Positions 18,701-28,533 of a stretch of DNA of 64,000 bases are shown in pieces; the stretch's first letter is position 1, and each line of letters begins with the position of its first letter. Below the pieces are notes generated by a model. The model did no database searches, had not been told where the DNA came from, and was given only the letters and a program-made list of their open reading frames with translations. Source of the stretch: Stieleria neptunia (lineage in GTDB: Bacteria > Planctomycetota > Planctomycetia > Pirellulales > Pirellulaceae); contig NZ_CP037423.1 of NCBI RefSeq assembly GCF_007754155.1, forward strand, positions 9,358,938-9,422,937, read 5' to 3'. The position numbers were made by a program, and so were the translations under genes.

Positions 18701-21700
18701 TGTTCTCCACGCTGGACCTGCAATCGAGCTCAACACTGGGTGACATCCGAGTGGTCAGCTACTTGGACGAGGACGTGCAAGGGATTTCGGACGATTTGCT
18801 GTACACCGTGGGGACGCCCGGTCAAGCGGATTTCCGAGTCTACACCATCGATGGTCCGCTGCGGATCGGTTTCTCCCACGCCGGCTTCTACACCAACGAC
18901 GGCGTCAATCAGTTGGGCGCCACCTACGAAGGCTGGGCGGCCGACCAATACTCCGAACTGTTGGCCCAAATCACCGCCGGCACCCAAACCTACTCGATTC
19001 CCGGCGTGATCGACCTGAATGACTTGCCACAAGGCAACGACCCGATCTTCGGCACAACCTTCGGCCCCAACGACATCACCACGGCCCACTCCTGGGTCGT
19101 CGATTCCAACGCATCGAGCGCCCGGGTGACCAGTTTCTTGGAACTGCTGGCCTCCGACACGACCGTCCAGACCCCAGGCACGTTGGTCCAAGCCGGCCAG
19201 TGGAACGGCGTCACGATCCGCGAAGCGGCCAATGACCGCAACGTCGCCGCGGTGGCCGAACAAGAACCGGTGCGAACGACCGTGTTCGACACCAATTCCT
19301 TCCCGGGACAAGCTCAGTTCCTGGGTGAACTGGCCCCCGATGAGCAGTCGGGCGACGAAAACCGACGACTCGGATTCATCGTCGACGGTGCGATCACGAC
19401 GCGGAATGACGTCGATGTTTACACCTTCATCGCCGAAAGCAACACGGAAGTCTGGTTGGACATCGACCGCACCAGCAGCGGGCTCGATACGGTGATCGAG
19501 CTGATCGATTTCAACGGCGACATCCTGGCCTCCTCGAACGACTCGCTGCTGGCCGAACGGGACGTCGCGACCGGCATTTATGTTTCGCCACGGCTGGACA
19601 GCGATGCCGCCCAACCGTTGACGGTCAACGAAGAGCGGATTCCGGTCCAACGTATCACGGTCGATTACGAAATCGTCAACGCCACCAGCGGGAACCTGAC
19701 GTTTGGGCTGGCGAGTGTTCCGGGAACGACCGTCGACGTCGACGCGGCGGACTTCATCGCCAATCCCGCCGGGTCGATCGCCGCGGCGCTCAACGGCGCC
19801 TTCCAAAGCGAGCTCGGATTCGTCACCACGCAGTTGCTCTCGCGAGGTGAAACCGGCGACTTCGTCATCGAAGTCCGTTTCGACGCCGCCTTCTTCACGG
19901 CCCTGGAAGTCCCCGAGATCATTGGGACCGCCAACCCGATTTTCCCGGCGATCGGAAGTCTCGTTTTTGAAACCGACGTTTTGGATTCGGTCCTCCAAGA
20001 CACGTATTCCTACAACGCCAAAGACGCCGGCATGCGGATTCGCCTGCCGGGTGAATCCGGCACGTTGAACCAGTATCACGTGCGGGTCCGGAGCAGCAAC
20101 ACGCGTGACGGCAGTGACCTGGACACCCTGGTCAACGGAAACGTCCTCGGCGGACTGACACAGGGCCGCTACTCGATGCAAATCCGCCTGGGCGAAACCG
20201 ACGAAAGCCCCGGCACGCAGATCCGATTGACCGACGTCCGTTACGCGACCAACGGGGTGCAAGTCATCGGCCAACCGTTGCACTCGCCGTTGACCGGCGA
20301 AGACGCCGAGACGACGGCCAGCAACGAAACCGCCTCCGAAGCACAGCGACTGGGTTATTACGGCACCACGGCCGATGTGGGAATCGAAGCCGGGCCGCTG
20401 CAGAGCGATCGACTGGCCAAATCCTTTGCCGGCGTCATCGATTCGGCAACCGACGTGGACTGGTATTCGTTCGACATCCAATACGAAAACCTGACCCGCG
20501 ACGACGACCCGCTGTATCTGTCGACGGTGATCGACCTGGACTACGCGTCCAACTTTGCCCGCAGCGACATGGCGCTGTACGTGTTCAACGCACTGGGCGA
20601 TTTGATCTACACCGCCACCGACAGCAACGTCGCCAATGACCTGCCGGCCTCCAGCTCCAACAACAGCAGCGATGACCTCAGCCGTGGCGGTGCCGGAGTC
20701 CAGGATCCGTTCTTGGGCAGCGTCGAGTTGATCGAAGGCACCTACTACGTCGCGATCTCCAATCAGACGCAAGTCCCGATCGCGCTGGATCAGTTCTTCA
20801 ATCCGGCCAGCAACAACCCGCTGGTCCGATTGGCGCCGATCGATGCGATCGATCGGATTGCCGAAGACGACATGAACGACCGCGTGCTGTTCGACGAAAC
20901 CTCGATCGTCCCGTACTCGCTCGACGACGTCGTTCTGTACGTCAACACGAATTCCGGATTGCACGTCGTCAACCCCTTCACCGGACAAGACTACGGTCTG
21001 GTCGGCAGCTTCGGCAGCGAAGACATCTACGACGTGGCGTTCCGCAGCAACGGCGAACTGTTCGCCTACACCGGATTCGCCAACCGGGTCCGCAGCGACA
21101 ACACCTGGTTCTATGTGCAAATCGACACGGGAACCGCGGCGCTGAACCAAATCAGCACCGGGGCGGGCATCACGACCTACGGCGACATCCTGTTCGAGGT
21201 CAATTCACAACAGATTCTGGATGGTGTTTCCGACGAAGGGATCTTTGTCGAAGCCATCTCGATCCGCGAGTACAAGAACGTCGAACGCGGTTTGTTCGTC
21301 GGCAGCCGCCCGACGTTCAACGGTGCGTCGGGATTGGAATACCGCGACAACGTGCTGTGGGAGTTCAGCCCGCAAACAGGTCTGGCGGTCGGCCCCTCGT
21401 TCAACCGTTTCCTGTTCAACTCCGGTGCGGGAACGATCCCACGCGAAATCGGCCAGATCGACACGACCGCCCCCGCGACGGCGTTTTCGACTCAGTTGGG
21501 TGTTCCCGACGTGGTCGAAGTGGTCGGCAGCGGTCTGCTGCAACAACAGCTCTTCGACGGTGATACGTTCACGCTGATCAGCGGCACCACGACGACGTCC
21601 TTCGAATTCAACATCGCCGGCAACGTGGCCGTGACCGGATCGCCGGTTCTGGACGGCGACACGATGACGATCGGATCGAGCGTGTTTGAATTTGACGCCG

Positions 21701-24700
21701 GCCCGCGTCTGCGACTGGCGGGCGTCTCGGCCAACGGCGGACTGGACGTCGGACAAACATTCACGGTGACCGATGCCAGCAACGTCAGCGCGACGTTTGA
21801 GTTCGTCAACCAAGGCGACACGCCGTCGGCGGGAAATATCCCGATCACGATCCGTCTGGCCAGCGGGCAAGCCCGCACGACCGGTCAAATCAACAATGAC
21901 CTGGCACTCGCGATCCAGGGCAACCTGAGCGGCGTGACGACCACCGTGTTGAACACCGATCTTGCCTTGGACAACGCAACCTTCACGTTCGACGGGGCCG
22001 GCATGTCGATCGTCGGCGCCAACGGCGTGGCGGCCGGCAACATCGCGATCCCGGTGGACGAGTCCTTCGGTGCGACCGAGGTGCTCAACGCCATCGTCGA
22101 TGTCTTGACCGCCAACGGCATCGCCCACACCGTCGTCGGCCAATCGTTCTCCGTCCCCGGCGCGACCTCGATCAGCGTCAATTCCCAAGCCCTCGTCAGC
22201 GGCGGCAGCCCCGGCGTGCAAGTCGGTCGCACGGCGATCCAACTGGAACTCTCCGATACCGCCGCCGACGTCGCTCAAAAGGTCGCCGATGCGATCAACA
22301 CTCTGGGCGGTAACGCGAGTGCGGTCGCGGAAAACCGCAGCGTCACCATCAGCGGCGGATTCATCGGCGGGGCCAGCGGAAATCTGGTCGCCGGCGGCGT
22401 GCCGCAAGGCGGGACCATCACCGGCGTCGAAATCGTCGGCAACGACATGTACGCCGTCACCGACGCCGGCGGATTGTTCCGAGTCACCGACGCGGAACTG
22501 ACCGGCGGCGGCAACCAGTTCCTCAACGGCAACCGCCAAATCGGAACCTACGTCGAAACCGCAACCGACCTGCTGCGCGTCCCCGGCGGCTTCACCGGCC
22601 TTCGCGCCGGTCCCAACAGTGTCGACGGCGGCGCCTTCGCCGATGTGTTGTTCGGGATCACGGGCAACGGCGACATCTACGCCTTCAACACGGCCGGTGA
22701 ATTCCTGCCCTACTTCGCCGGCGGACGTTCGAGCATCTCGACCGGAATCGCCAACGCCGAAGGCCTGGATTTCAGCACCCTGGATTACAACCTCTGGCAC
22801 TACACCGGTTCGCGAAGCGGTGACGCCGGGCACGACGGCGGCACCTCGCTGGCGTTCACCTACGAAACGTCGTTCCAAAGCAACTACTCCAGTCAGGCGG
22901 AATACCCGACCAACACCGCGCGGATTGATGGCCAAAGTGTCAACGGCACCTACAACTTCCCCGGCGGTGCCAAGGGACAGGTTCAAAGCAAGCCGTTCTC
23001 GTTGGAAAACTACTCGCCGAGCGATGTCCCGGTCCTGTACTTCAACTACCTGATCGAAGCCGACGGCGGCGGAAGCACCGACGCACTGCGGGTCTACGTC
23101 GTCCAGCCCGACGGGACCGAGCACGCCGTGGCGCTCAACACCACGGCCCGCAACGCGATCCCGGGTGCGAACGACGAATTCGACGACCCCGATCCCGTTG
23201 CCCCCTACAACGACGTGATCGATGTTGACAAGCAACAACTCTTTGACAACACGTCGACCTGGCGGCAGGCTCGCGTGCCGCTGGCCGAGTTCGCCGGACA
23301 GGCCGGCTTGAGTCTGCGGATCGAGTTCGCGACCGCGGGCCGATTGGATACCGGATCGACCTCGATCCGCACCGTCGACGCCTCCGATCTGGTCGAAGGC
23401 GAAACGATTCGTGTCAGCGGTGAAACCTTCACCATCAATTTCCCACCGACGCTGATCGCCCCGGCGGGGTCGCAAGTGGCCGTCGCCTACGTGGCCGATC
23501 CGAATACCCGCGCGACGTTTGTGCTCGATGGCCAAACCTACGTGCTCAACGACGGCACCCGCACGGTCGACACGTCGCCGTCGGATCCCAACAATCCCAA
23601 TTCGGCGCCCAATGAAATCTCGATCGATCTGACCGCCGGACTGACGGGCACGGCGACGGTTGCCGATCTGACGCCGTCGCAAATCGGCGCCTTGATCGAA
23701 GCGGCCGTCACGGCGACGCCGCCGGCGACCTTCAATCTGTACGACTTTGTGGTCGACAACAACTCGGTCGAGTTTGGTGAAGCGGTCGACTTGAGTTCCA
23801 GTTCCACGCTGTTCACGGTCCGCAACACCTCGGCCGGCGGGGCGAACTTGATCAACGTCCGCGCGGCGATGTCGGCCGGCGAAGTCGCGGTGGCGGTTCA
23901 ATCCGCGATCCTGGAGCGGTTCGTGCCCGACGCGGTCGGTGCGGCCGGCCCCAACTACATCCCGACCTCCAACGCGATCGTCACCTTGCCCGGGTTCAGC
24001 GTGTCCGATGCCGGGCCGTTCGCCAACACGGCGCAGCGATACGCCGACCAATTCGGCGGCTCGCCCGTCGACGGATCGCGTGACAACGATTTTGAAGGCA
24101 TCTACCTGGACGACTTCGTCATCGGTTTGGCCGAACGCGGGGAACAGGTCACCGATCCACGCGGCGTCAACGCGCCCTTGGATACCGCGTTTGTGACCGA
24201 CACGCGTTTCGCATTCCCCGAACCCGATGACCCGCGCAGCAACCTGGACACCGGTTCCTACCAGGTCGAAATCCGTGACGCCAGCGAGTACATCGAATCG
24301 GCGACGTCCACCCAGTTCCGCACCTTCAACAGCAACGACCGCTTGGGTTCGGCGATCTCGATCACCGCCAAAAGCGCGACCGACATTGTGGACGGGCAAA
24401 TGTTCACGATCACCGACGGCCGCGCAGTCGTCGAGTTCGAGTTCGATTCGGACAACACGGTCACGCCGGGACGCGTGCGAGTCCCGTTCTCGATGAACGT
24501 CCCCGATGAAGACACCGGGGTGGACCGTCCACAAACGGCGACCGAAGTGGCCAAGTCGCTGATCGCGGCGATCAATCGCTCGGATGTCCGCAGCGTGTTG
24601 GACGTGCAAGCGGTCCCCAGCAGCGGATTTGAAAATGAAGTGGTCGCCCTGCCGGGCATCAAACAGATCTCCCGAATCGATCCGCGGATCAATCTGGTCG

Positions 24701-27700
24701 GTGACGTCGTCGTGTCCGATCCCACGCGTGCACTCGCCGCGGTGGACCGATCCGAACTGCGTGGCGACAGCAACCGTGAACGCGACGCTCAAGGCGTGAT
24801 CATGATCGAGAACAGCCGTTTCTTGTTCAACGAAGAATACGGCATCAACATCCAGCATGACCTCTCGGCAACGGTCGCGGGCAACGATACCGATTCGATC
24901 GTCCGCTACCCGAGAAACCTGATCGAGCTGAACTCCGAGCATCTGGTTCCCGGTGTCGTCGTGCAGAGCAACATCATCGCCTTCAACACCGTCGGCGGCA
25001 TCAATCTGCAAGGCATCGACAACACCCTGGACGAGACCTCGTTGGATCCGGTCGCCATTGAACGGATCGTCAACAACACGATCATCGGCGGAACGATCAC
25101 GCCCGGCGTCAGTGCCCCCTCGGAAACGTTCGCGGGGATCCTGTTCGACCAAGGCCAGATCTCGTTTGCCGACGCCGTGGTGGATTACTCCCCCGACGCG
25201 GGCAACGGCGCTCCGACGCTGACCCACCAGACGCCCAACACCGCGTTGGGCGCCCCGGACGGCAGCGGCCGCGGACTGGAACCGGCCGACGGTCAATTTG
25301 CCGTCTCGCTCGGTCTCGGCGGCACCCTGACGCTGCAATTCGTCGACAACTTCCTGACCGGCAGCGGCGATGCGACCAACGATTTGGTCGTCTTTGAAAC
25401 CGGCGAGATCGAATCCGTTCTCGTCGAGATCAGCCGCGATGGCATCGATTTCGTCGACGTCGGCATCGTCGGTGGCTTGACCAACCAATTGGACATCGAC
25501 CGGTACGGATTCGGTCCCAACGACCGATTCGCCTTCGTCCGTCTGACCGATCTGCGTCAAGGCGGCGACACCGGCAGCGCGCTCGGAGCGGACATCGATG
25601 CCGTCGGCGCCATCAGTTCGGTTCCGGTGGACTCCTTCACCCCAGGCGGGATCGGGATCAACATCGTCGGCGGTTCGTCACCGACGGTGCTCAACAATGT
25701 GATCGCCAACTCGGAAACCGGCATCGAGTTGACCGGTGGCAATGACGGCTTGGTGTCTGGTGGAAACTCGTACTATCAGAACACGAACAACACCGGAACG
25801 AATGTCACGCTGGGCACTTTGGCCCAGGTTTTGACAAACAGCGAATCGGTCTTCGTCGATCCGGGCAACTTCTCGTTCTCCCCGGCTTCGGGCTCGCGTA
25901 TCATCGACAGCTCGATTGACTCGCTGCCCGATCGATTCAGTTTGACGACCGTCCGCAACGCGATCGGCATCGATCCGTCACCGGTGCTCGCGCCGCGATT
26001 GGACGTCAACGGACAGTTCCGCGTGGACGATCCGACGGTGGAGCCCCCGAGCGGACTGGGCGAGAACGTGTTCAAGGATCGTGGCGGATTCGACCGCGGC
26101 GATTTGGAAGGTCCCCGCGTGACCCTGCTGTCGCCGCTGGCCCCCGGAATCGGACTCGACGCCGGACGCGTGACGGTGCTCGGCGCCGCCCCGCAAGCGT
26201 TCGAAATCCAGCTCATCGATGGCATCTCGCCGGCGGACATTGTTCCCGGCACCGGGATCGACGATCGATCGATCTCCACCAGTTCCCTGGTGCTGCTCAA
26301 AGACGGCGTGGCGTTGGTCGAAGGCACCGATTATCGATTCGCCTACAACCCCAGCACCAACATCATTCGTCTGACACCGATCGCCGGTGTTTGGGAAGAC
26401 GATTCGACGTACGTGATTCGCATGATCGACAGCAGCGATGCGATCATCCAAGCCGCCGATGGCGTCGTGTATCCCGACGGCGAAACCGTTACGGTTATCG
26501 ACGAACTGAATCAACGAACCGTCTTTGAATATGATTCCGGGATCATCATCGACCTGCTGCCCGGCTTGACGCCGACCGCCGCGGACGGCTTGACGGTGAC
26601 GGTTTACGACGGCTCGGTCACGCGATCCTTCGAGCTGGACGTCAACGGCGCATCGAGCCCGATTTCGACCGCCGTGACGATCCCGGCCGCCGGCGATACC
26701 GCCGACTTCGCCACCGCCCTGGCCGCGGCGATCAACGCCGACACGCTGCTCAGCTTCACCGCCCGCGCCTCCGGCGAAACCGTCCAACTGGTCGGCGGCA
26801 CCCCGTTGTCGACCGCGACCAGCACCAGCGGCTTTGTCCAAATCGCAGGCCGGATCGGCACCGCGACCGGCTTCGGGTTCCAAATCCCGCCGATCAACAA
26901 CAGCACCGTCGCCGATGCCGTCGATGGTCAATCGATCACCGTCCGCCTGGGTGCGGTCAACGAAGTGGTGTTTGAATTCGACAACAACGGATTGCTCAAC
27001 GATCCCAACGCCACGGCGGTCCCCCTGGCCAGCAACGCAACGCTGGACCAGGTCATCAACGCTTTGGTGATCGCGATCGGCGGTTCGGGACTCGGTCTGG
27101 CACCGACCAACGCCGGATTCGGACGGATCTTCCTGGGCGGCGACAGCAACTACTCGATCGACTTGACGAACTCCAGCGCCACCCAAATCGGCTTGCCCGG
27201 TGATGCCGCAACGGTTCCGATCAATATCCCGATCGATCAGCCCGCCGAAGAGATCGTCAAAATCATCCAAGCCGCGATCGACGCGGAGAACCTGGCCGGC
27301 ATCAGCACCTCGCTGGTCGACGTCCGCGTGTTCCTGGAGGGCACCGGCGGAGTGTCCGGCTTCGGCGCCGTCGACGTCGTCGTGGTCCAAGACCAAGTCG
27401 GCAACCTGCTGCAAAGCAACCAGGCCGACGGACGCACCGAACTGACCATCTTTGTCGGAACCGGATTCGATTACGGTGACGCGCCGGCACCGTACACCAG
27501 CACGATGGCCGATGGCGGCCCCCGCCACCGTGTCGATCCCACGCTCAGCCTGGGACAGCTCAACACCGCCGATTCGGATGCCGAATTGCCCAACGCCGAT
27601 GCCGGCGACGATGGCGTCACCCTGCCGTCGGCCTTCCAATCCGGATTCGAAAGCAACATCAGCCTGTTCGTCCGCAACACCGACGCCGGACTGTTGAGCG

Positions 27701-28533
27701 ACAATCCGGTCTACGTGGACGCCTGGTTCGATTGGGACCAAGATGGCCAGTTCGAAGTCCAAGAGCGACATCGATTCGGAACGCCGGGCACGAACCTGAC
27801 CCCGGTCTTCAACAACGTCTTGACCACGGTCGCGATCGATGTCCCCGCCGATGCGGCGACCGGGCAAACGTACGTCCGATTCCGAATCAGCGAGTCGCCG
27901 ACGACTGGACCGACCGGAAACGCGACCAGCGGTGAAGTCGAAGATTACGCCATCTTCGTGACCACCAATCCGTACCAGAACCCGGTCGGACGCTATGACG
28001 TCAACAACAGCGGTGAAGTCACCCCGCTGGATGCGTTGAACATCATCAATGCGATCGGCCGCCTCGCCGCCGCCACCGGATTTGTGGATCTGCAAACCAC
28101 CCCGGTGACGAATCCCCAGTTCCCCGACGTCAACGGAGACGGGCTGTTGTCCCCCTCGGACGCCAATGCCGTGATCACCGAACTCGGTCGAATCGTCGCC
28201 GGAATCGGTGGCGAAGGCGAGGCGACGGCGATGAGTTATGTGGCCGCCGCACCCGGTGTGCTGGCCAGCGGACCGACCGCAGTGGGCGATCTGCTGATTC
28301 ACCAAAGCGTCACCGCCGACGTGCAGCCCGAGAAATCCGAGTCCGACGCGGAACCCGCGCCCGCCGAAGTGGCAACCGTCGCCGAGCAGCCCAGCAAGAC
28401 CAGCGTCTTCGATTCCCCGGCCTCGATCGAACTCGACTCGATCGTCGATGACCTGGTTGCCGATCGGATCCAATCGGGCGATGAAACCTCGGGAGACGAA
28501 AACGGCCTCGACCTTTTCTTCGCTTCGCTCTGA
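12790..28533 (+). CDS. Giant (5247-residue) secreted/surface protein: PPC, beta-helix, GEVED and dockerin modules
   Basis: One frame of 15.7 kb. The N-terminus is Arg/Lys-rich and then has LMESLETRQLLAG, the LEPR-XLL-type start of planctomycete exported proteins. Near residues 660-776 a segment resembles a metalloprotease without zinc ligands (FGVGQLLGYGYADD, residues 766-779). PPC-like modules follow (about 15208-15570, 19360-19560, 20410-20640; for example DSTDIDMYRFQVDQTGSI). Beta-helix segments carry PGDWGGIDFRG and PGDWGGLYIGHG. Several DGQ/DGDTFTI..FEFD repeats occur around 21550-22400, 24340-24600 and 26480-27400. A discoidin-like stretch is near 25230-25500. A GEVED domain (DYGDAPAPYTSTMADGGPRH to GEVEDYAIFV) lies at about 27472-27960. 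Dockerin-like repeats DVNNSGEVTPLDALNIINAI and DVNGDGLLSPSDANAVITEL are at about 28000-28200, before an acidic tail. It probably binds calcium and acts in adhesion or the cell envelope. Confidence 0.92.
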   Translation: MTFRKPSHSLRTHLSRNSGLHSDGTTPPAATPRAGRNRRSVKRRDEKRRSLMESLETRQLLAGPELIGIQPNEGDLLFNGDTLNFSPKELVFRFDDNTRIDESTLDAIRITRAGEDRTFESASVTSDLGTGGTALFEFRARQSGSLGNGITVEFTETNRVDTSAPIITTDGRTITIDINTNPLQRTLARDLVSAINGNLRTSTSDPELAGDLIEAIQISGPSGQRIASSASVQDKTLVLDGANAAQAVTDFGTNGAVRVRLISQLPGLDGRGTNLVVEQRNFGGPANPVVVVSDQTIRVQVNSFAADPTTADEFVTALNSNPQASALVQATIQEGNGATPIGQRTVNYSPINLSGVSDVVVEPGFVGLGDSSREVIFRFSEPLPDDIYQIDVLGSGTFALRGEDGEAFQDGTDLTRVFNINLGPQVVAVVPEPVRRQPNGTLSTESGKIEVHFNDDDLLQSAATNPDFYQLIFTRDTVDNTDDVIVRLDPGSVTYSNITNIATLDYKRALSRIPDPDNPGQLLTGNARLRIGTAEDLPIEPQEIALPVGTPDAPDGAGDSFLTAYDLNTTWSLSGATTTRSATLVSEIRNETPFELDLPGPDVPGTRDIRSEDPSRLDRVVPLDYVRQFADTVDGITTIEYDFVASWLGDDPNRPGITADTNYFNIISEEQKQRVREVMSLFSEYLGVAFVEVSDRDPADIGGFSIVVGDLYGGDEREASAQGGLAVVTRDRDGDGVDDLVVMDFQDFDESIDDQFGGEFFRGAMFGVGQLLGYGYADDLPQPVTQSTDFIFQPGTDNEPAYPSYADIVHGQYLYRPDSTDIDMYRFQVDQTGSIAIETIAERLGTPSLLDTQLRLYVEDANGQFVEIAQNDDYFSNDSLIRIDNVNPGNYMIGVSAKGNDTYDPVIPGTGFGGLSQGSYELRVDFTPSAVSTMVDGTGIPLDGDADGTPGGTFNYWFKPSDPSETLYVDKGNVTLRQAGGFLPSGLGDLAFIEAFQTRTIGYVNNAYDEIDLALADANRMSILKQKAFNGTLTELNQLRLSGNLNDIQRADSITRYLSELDLTIRVLGNGGRDGLVHTAGDNFSYNIGVNNNGLPLEDGAGLTLPAGVQMMVDAGAILKFSNTRLGVGSIAPTIDLSGANLQVLGTPTLVTATGLPARDESGGIVPGSVFFTSVNDDSIGTGNQIGVLPAAKPGDWGGIDFRGDLDTADELRVNPEDQGIFNNHIQYADIRYGGSAVPIGGRNVVVSPIDMAITRPTIINSTISNSADAAIAATPDTFREDRFTDPKYQQSGHFTPDYTRVGPEIHGNTVIDNSINGLFVRLQTRSGSTLESVTTSTRFDDSDITHVLTENLVVAGTPGGPILQSDAPSSFLVRLSARPTDGAVPAGTYVYRLTNVTDANLESAASDATVSITTTGTGGILLQQLPTVEPGSATVARRLYRATVVGGVPGPFELVAELNASSTSFTDRLADGGAEMQLTASPLRSRLDASLVIDPSTVVKIDSARIEARFGANLIVEGTSGNPVVITSLEDQRYGAGGTFDTNDRGNAAEIAPGDWGGLYIGHGSSASIDNAVIAGGGGTTRIEGGFASFNAIEVHQGELRLTNSRIEQSADGRGSLNGTRVGRSDNASGAVFVRAATPIIVDNDFIDNEAAAISIDINSLNSQEVFDGGRSTGSIEKFDVIGNSGPLIEDNSITRNAINGLAVRGGELVTEGVWDDVDIVHVVTDMIEIPNQHIYGGLRLISDARGSLVVKLQTQEGEEDTNPAGIVVGGSLLTAADEFTDIADRIGGSLQLIGHPDFPVIMTALSDDFSGAGFTIDGFAQVDTDNDGVISGVITGDDDDTDTGTGGQFVGTLPTGPEVNLGNTIDNDVAATITGSFTATIGDANEVLTSATTVETPTAQQLLNQDFVFQYSTFLTSGGNTTALGATTITQAATLIADDRVESRGTYTGPNGDVNWIATSYFINGLPTLFSTLDLQSSSTLGDIRVVSYLDEDVQGISDDLLYTVGTPGQADFRVYTIDGPLRIGFSHAGFYTNDGVNQLGATYEGWAADQYSELLAQITAGTQTYSIPGVIDLNDLPQGNDPIFGTTFGPNDITTAHSWVVDSNASSARVTSFLELLASDTTVQTPGTLVQAGQWNGVTIREAANDRNVAAVAEQEPVRTTVFDTNSFPGQAQFLGELAPDEQSGDENRRLGFIVDGAITTRNDVDVYTFIAESNTEVWLDIDRTSSGLDTVIELIDFNGDILASSNDSLLAERDVATGIYVSPRLDSDAAQPLTVNEERIPVQRITVDYEIVNATSGNLTFGLASVPGTTVDVDAADFIANPAGSIAAALNGAFQSELGFVTTQLLSRGETGDFVIEVRFDAAFFTALEVPEIIGTANPIFPAIGSLVFETDVLDSVLQDTYSYNAKDAGMRIRLPGESGTLNQYHVRVRSSNTRDGSDLDTLVNGNVLGGLTQGRYSMQIRLGETDESPGTQIRLTDVRYATNGVQVIGQPLHSPLTGEDAETTASNETASEAQRLGYYGTTADVGIEAGPLQSDRLAKSFAGVIDSATDVDWYSFDIQYENLTRDDDPLYLSTVIDLDYASNFARSDMALYVFNALGDLIYTATDSNVANDLPASSSNNSSDDLSRGGAGVQDPFLGSVELIEGTYYVAISNQTQVPIALDQFFNPASNNPLVRLAPIDAIDRIAEDDMNDRVLFDETSIVPYSLDDVVLYVNTNSGLHVVNPFTGQDYGLVGSFGSEDIYDVAFRSNGELFAYTGFANRVRSDNTWFYVQIDTGTAALNQISTGAGITTYGDILFEVNSQQILDGVSDEGIFVEAISIREYKNVERGLFVGSRPTFNGASGLEYRDNVLWEFSPQTGLAVGPSFNRFLFNSGAGTIPREIGQIDTTAPATAFSTQLGVPDVVEVVGSGLLQQQLFDGDTFTLISGTTTTSFEFNIAGNVAVTGSPVLDGDTMTIGSSVFEFDAGPRLRLAGVSANGGLDVGQTFTVTDASNVSATFEFVNQGDTPSAGNIPITIRLASGQARTTGQINNDLALAIQGNLSGVTTTVLNTDLALDNATFTFDGAGMSIVGANGVAAGNIAIPVDESFGATEVLNAIVDVLTANGIAHTVVGQSFSVPGATSISVNSQALVSGGSPGVQVGRTAIQLELSDTAADVAQKVADAINTLGGNASAVAENRSVTISGGFIGGASGNLVAGGVPQGGTITGVEIVGNDMYAVTDAGGLFRVTDAELTGGGNQFLNGNRQIGTYVETATDLLRVPGGFTGLRAGPNSVDGGAFADVLFGITGNGDIYAFNTAGEFLPYFAGGRSSISTGIANAEGLDFSTLDYNLWHYTGSRSGDAGHDGGTSLAFTYETSFQSNYSSQAEYPTNTARIDGQSVNGTYNFPGGAKGQVQSKPFSLENYSPSDVPVLYFNYLIEADGGGSTDALRVYVVQPDGTEHAVALNTTARNAIPGANDEFDDPDPVAPYNDVIDVDKQQLFDNTSTWRQARVPLAEFAGQAGLSLRIEFATAGRLDTGSTSIRTVDASDLVEGETIRVSGETFTINFPPTLIAPAGSQVAVAYVADPNTRATFVLDGQTYVLNDGTRTVDTSPSDPNNPNSAPNEISIDLTAGLTGTATVADLTPSQIGALIEAAVTATPPATFNLYDFVVDNNSVEFGEAVDLSSSSTLFTVRNTSAGGANLINVRAAMSAGEVAVAVQSAILERFVPDAVGAAGPNYIPTSNAIVTLPGFSVSDAGPFANTAQRYADQFGGSPVDGSRDNDFEGIYLDDFVIGLAERGEQVTDPRGVNAPLDTAFVTDTRFAFPEPDDPRSNLDTGSYQVEIRDASEYIESATSTQFRTFNSNDRLGSAISITAKSATDIVDGQMFTITDGRAVVEFEFDSDNTVTPGRVRVPFSMNVPDEDTGVDRPQTATEVAKSLIAAINRSDVRSVLDVQAVPSSGFENEVVALPGIKQISRIDPRINLVGDVVVSDPTRALAAVDRSELRGDSNRERDAQGVIMIENSRFLFNEEYGINIQHDLSATVAGNDTDSIVRYPRNLIELNSEHLVPGVVVQSNIIAFNTVGGINLQGIDNTLDETSLDPVAIERIVNNTIIGGTITPGVSAPSETFAGILFDQGQISFADAVVDYSPDAGNGAPTLTHQTPNTALGAPDGSGRGLEPADGQFAVSLGLGGTLTLQFVDNFLTGSGDATNDLVVFETGEIESVLVEISRDGIDFVDVGIVGGLTNQLDIDRYGFGPNDRFAFVRLTDLRQGGDTGSALGADIDAVGAISSVPVDSFTPGGIGINIVGGSSPTVLNNVIANSETGIELTGGNDGLVSGGNSYYQNTNNTGTNVTLGTLAQVLTNSESVFVDPGNFSFSPASGSRIIDSSIDSLPDRFSLTTVRNAIGIDPSPVLAPRLDVNGQFRVDDPTVEPPSGLGENVFKDRGGFDRGDLEGPRVTLLSPLAPGIGLDAGRVTVLGAAPQAFEIQLIDGISPADIVPGTGIDDRSISTSSLVLLKDGVALVEGTDYRFAYNPSTNIIRLTPIAGVWEDDSTYVIRMIDSSDAIIQAADGVVYPDGETVTVIDELNQRTVFEYDSGIIIDLLPGLTPTAADGLTVTVYDGSVTRSFELDVNGASSPISTAVTIPAAGDTADFATALAAAINADTLLSFTARASGETVQLVGGTPLSTATSTSGFVQIAGRIGTATGFGFQIPPINNSTVADAVDGQSITVRLGAVNEVVFEFDNNGLLNDPNATAVPLASNATLDQVINALVIAIGGSGLGLAPTNAGFGRIFLGGDSNYSIDLTNSSATQIGLPGDAATVPINIPIDQPAEEIVKIIQAAIDAENLAGISTSLVDVRVFLEGTGGVSGFGAVDVVVVQDQVGNLLQSNQADGRTELTIFVGTGFDYGDAPAPYTSTMADGGPRHRVDPTLSLGQLNTADSDAELPNADAGDDGVTLPSAFQSGFESNISLFVRNTDAGLLSDNPVYVDAWFDWDQDGQFEVQERHRFGTPGTNLTPVFNNVLTTVAIDVPADAATGQTYVRFRISESPTTGPTGNATSGEVEDYAIFVTTNPYQNPVGRYDVNNSGEVTPLDALNIINAIGRLAAATGFVDLQTTPVTNPQFPDVNGDGLLSPSDANAVITELGRIVAGIGGEGEATAMSYVAAAPGVLASGPTAVGDLLIHQSVTADVQPEKSESDAEPAPAEVATVAEQPSKTSVFDSPASIELDSIVDDLVADRIQSGDETSGDENGLDLFFASL

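Noticed and set aside
21205..25560. A 1451-codon open frame antisense to the giant gene
   Set aside because: High GC with third-position bias leaves long antisense frames open. Its translation is Arg/Val/Asp/Gly-rich, has no domain pattern and mirrors the sense gene.
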